64,000 nucleotides of DNA from Bacteroidia bacterium. GTDB taxonomy: Bacteria > Bacteroidota > Bacteroidia > Flavobacteriales > Flavobacteriaceae. This document shows positions 63,756 through 64,000 of this stretch, piece after piece. Position 1 is the first letter of the stretch, and each line of letters begins with the position of its first letter. The notes beneath the pieces are model-generated. The model searched no databases. It was not told the origin of the DNA and saw only the letters and a list, made by a program, of their open reading frames with translations. Position numbers and translations under genes: made by a program. Location of the stretch: NCBI GenBank assembly GCA_030428705.1, contig JAUIDI010000007.1, forward strand, positions 62,001 to 126,000, read 5' to 3'.

Positions 63756-64000
63756 ATGTTAGTAGATTTTAATACGCTTCCCGATGAATCCCGTGTGTGG
63801 ATATATCAGGCCAGTAGAAGTTTTTCCGATGCCGAATTACAGGAGGTTGAACGATCTTTGAGCGAGTTTATCGACGAATGGACGGCACACGGCAGTGAGT
63901 TAGAAGCGGGCTTTGAGATTCGGTACAAACGTTTTATCATTTTGGCACTAGACCAATCAAAAACTTTGGCCTCTGGATGTTCTATCGATGCTTCGGTACA
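63756..64000 (+). CDS. Small conserved Flavobacteriia protein (often labelled ABC transporter ATPase), 5' part
   Basis: The start ATG and first 81 codons are present; the right window edge cuts the gene. The sequence begins MLVDFNTLPDESRVWIYQAS and includes FIDEWTAHGSELEAGFEI and a SGCSIDAS end. It resembles an approximately 160-residue protein conserved in Flavobacteriia. I recall it being annotated as an ABC transporter ATPase, although no Walker motif is visible. A TAAATTTG -7-like box lies at 63636-63643. The 148 bp upstream hold no other gene. Confidence 0.78.
   Translation, partial: MLVDFNTLPDESRVWIYQASRSFSDAELQEVERSLSEFIDEWTAHGSELEAGFEIRYKRFIILALDQSKTLASGCSIDASV

Overview
The window is a contiguous stretch of a Bacteroidota chromosome, most likely a marine member of the Flavobacteriaceae. 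The main evidence is a 2,940-residue SprB-like protein ending in a gliding-type (type B) T9SS sorting domain, a SusC/SusD pair, a type I sulfatase, an LptD of Bacteroidota type, and promoters that fit the Bacteroidota -7 consensus TAnnTTTG. Shine-Dalgarno sequences are largely absent. No rRNA, tRNA, CRISPR array, prophage or insertion sequence was seen. The window is gene-dense and looks like stable core chromosome with one small accessory glycan locus.

Layout. 1-5.4 kb (minus strand): the envelope and chromosome-segregation run lepB (cut by the window edge), dapB, a DUF5683 gene, parB and parA, then a DivIC/FtsB-like gene and udk. 5.6-6.8 kb (plus): a Bcr/CflA-type MFS exporter with a probable leaderless promoter. 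6.9-10.9 kb (minus): an acetate module of acs, an SSS symporter and its DUF4212 partner. 11-21 kb: a peptidoglycan-sugar recycling island. Six tightly packed minus-strand genes (nagB/PIG-L fusion, nitrilase-family hydrolase, DigH-like GHL10 lipoprotein, AmpG-like permease, NagZ-like GH3, anmK) diverge from a DeoR-type regulator plus murQ, with a pair of 17-bp direct repeats between them. 21-22.6 kb: a cytochrome c and a PQQ-type sugar dehydrogenase. 22.8-31.6 kb: the giant repeat protein, closed by a near-perfect terminator. 31.7-42.8 kb: a lipoprotein esterase, a sulfatase, a VCBS/ASPIC lipoprotein and a SusD/SusC pair, which resembles a small glycan-uptake locus. 43.2-47.9 kb (minus): an operon-like run of tsaD, rsmE, DUF4159, AI-2E transporter and THUMP-like methyltransferase. 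48-52.4 kb: a TamB-like protein. 52.6-55.5 kb: pfkA, gapA and a BadF-type N-acetylglucosamine kinase. 55.5-60.5 kb: RidA, LptD and an AmiC-type amidase with a coiled coil and SPOR-like end. 60.5-64 kb: MlaD, two Fe-S/CCG proteins and the start of a small conserved protein.

How the genes fit together. The most coherent system is cell-wall sugar recycling. A GHL10 lipoprotein could cut denuded glycan, AmpG import it, NagZ and AnmK process it, MurQ make GlcNAc-6-phosphate, and NagB feed glycolysis. No separate NagA deacetylase is seen. The NagB protein carries a C-terminal PIG-L deacetylase domain that could supply that step, and the aspartate normally found in the NagB GxDGH motif is a threonine. 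A GlcNAc kinase, PfkA and GapA sit elsewhere in the same window and would handle the products. Function assignments rest on motifs and context read by eye; no database search was possible.
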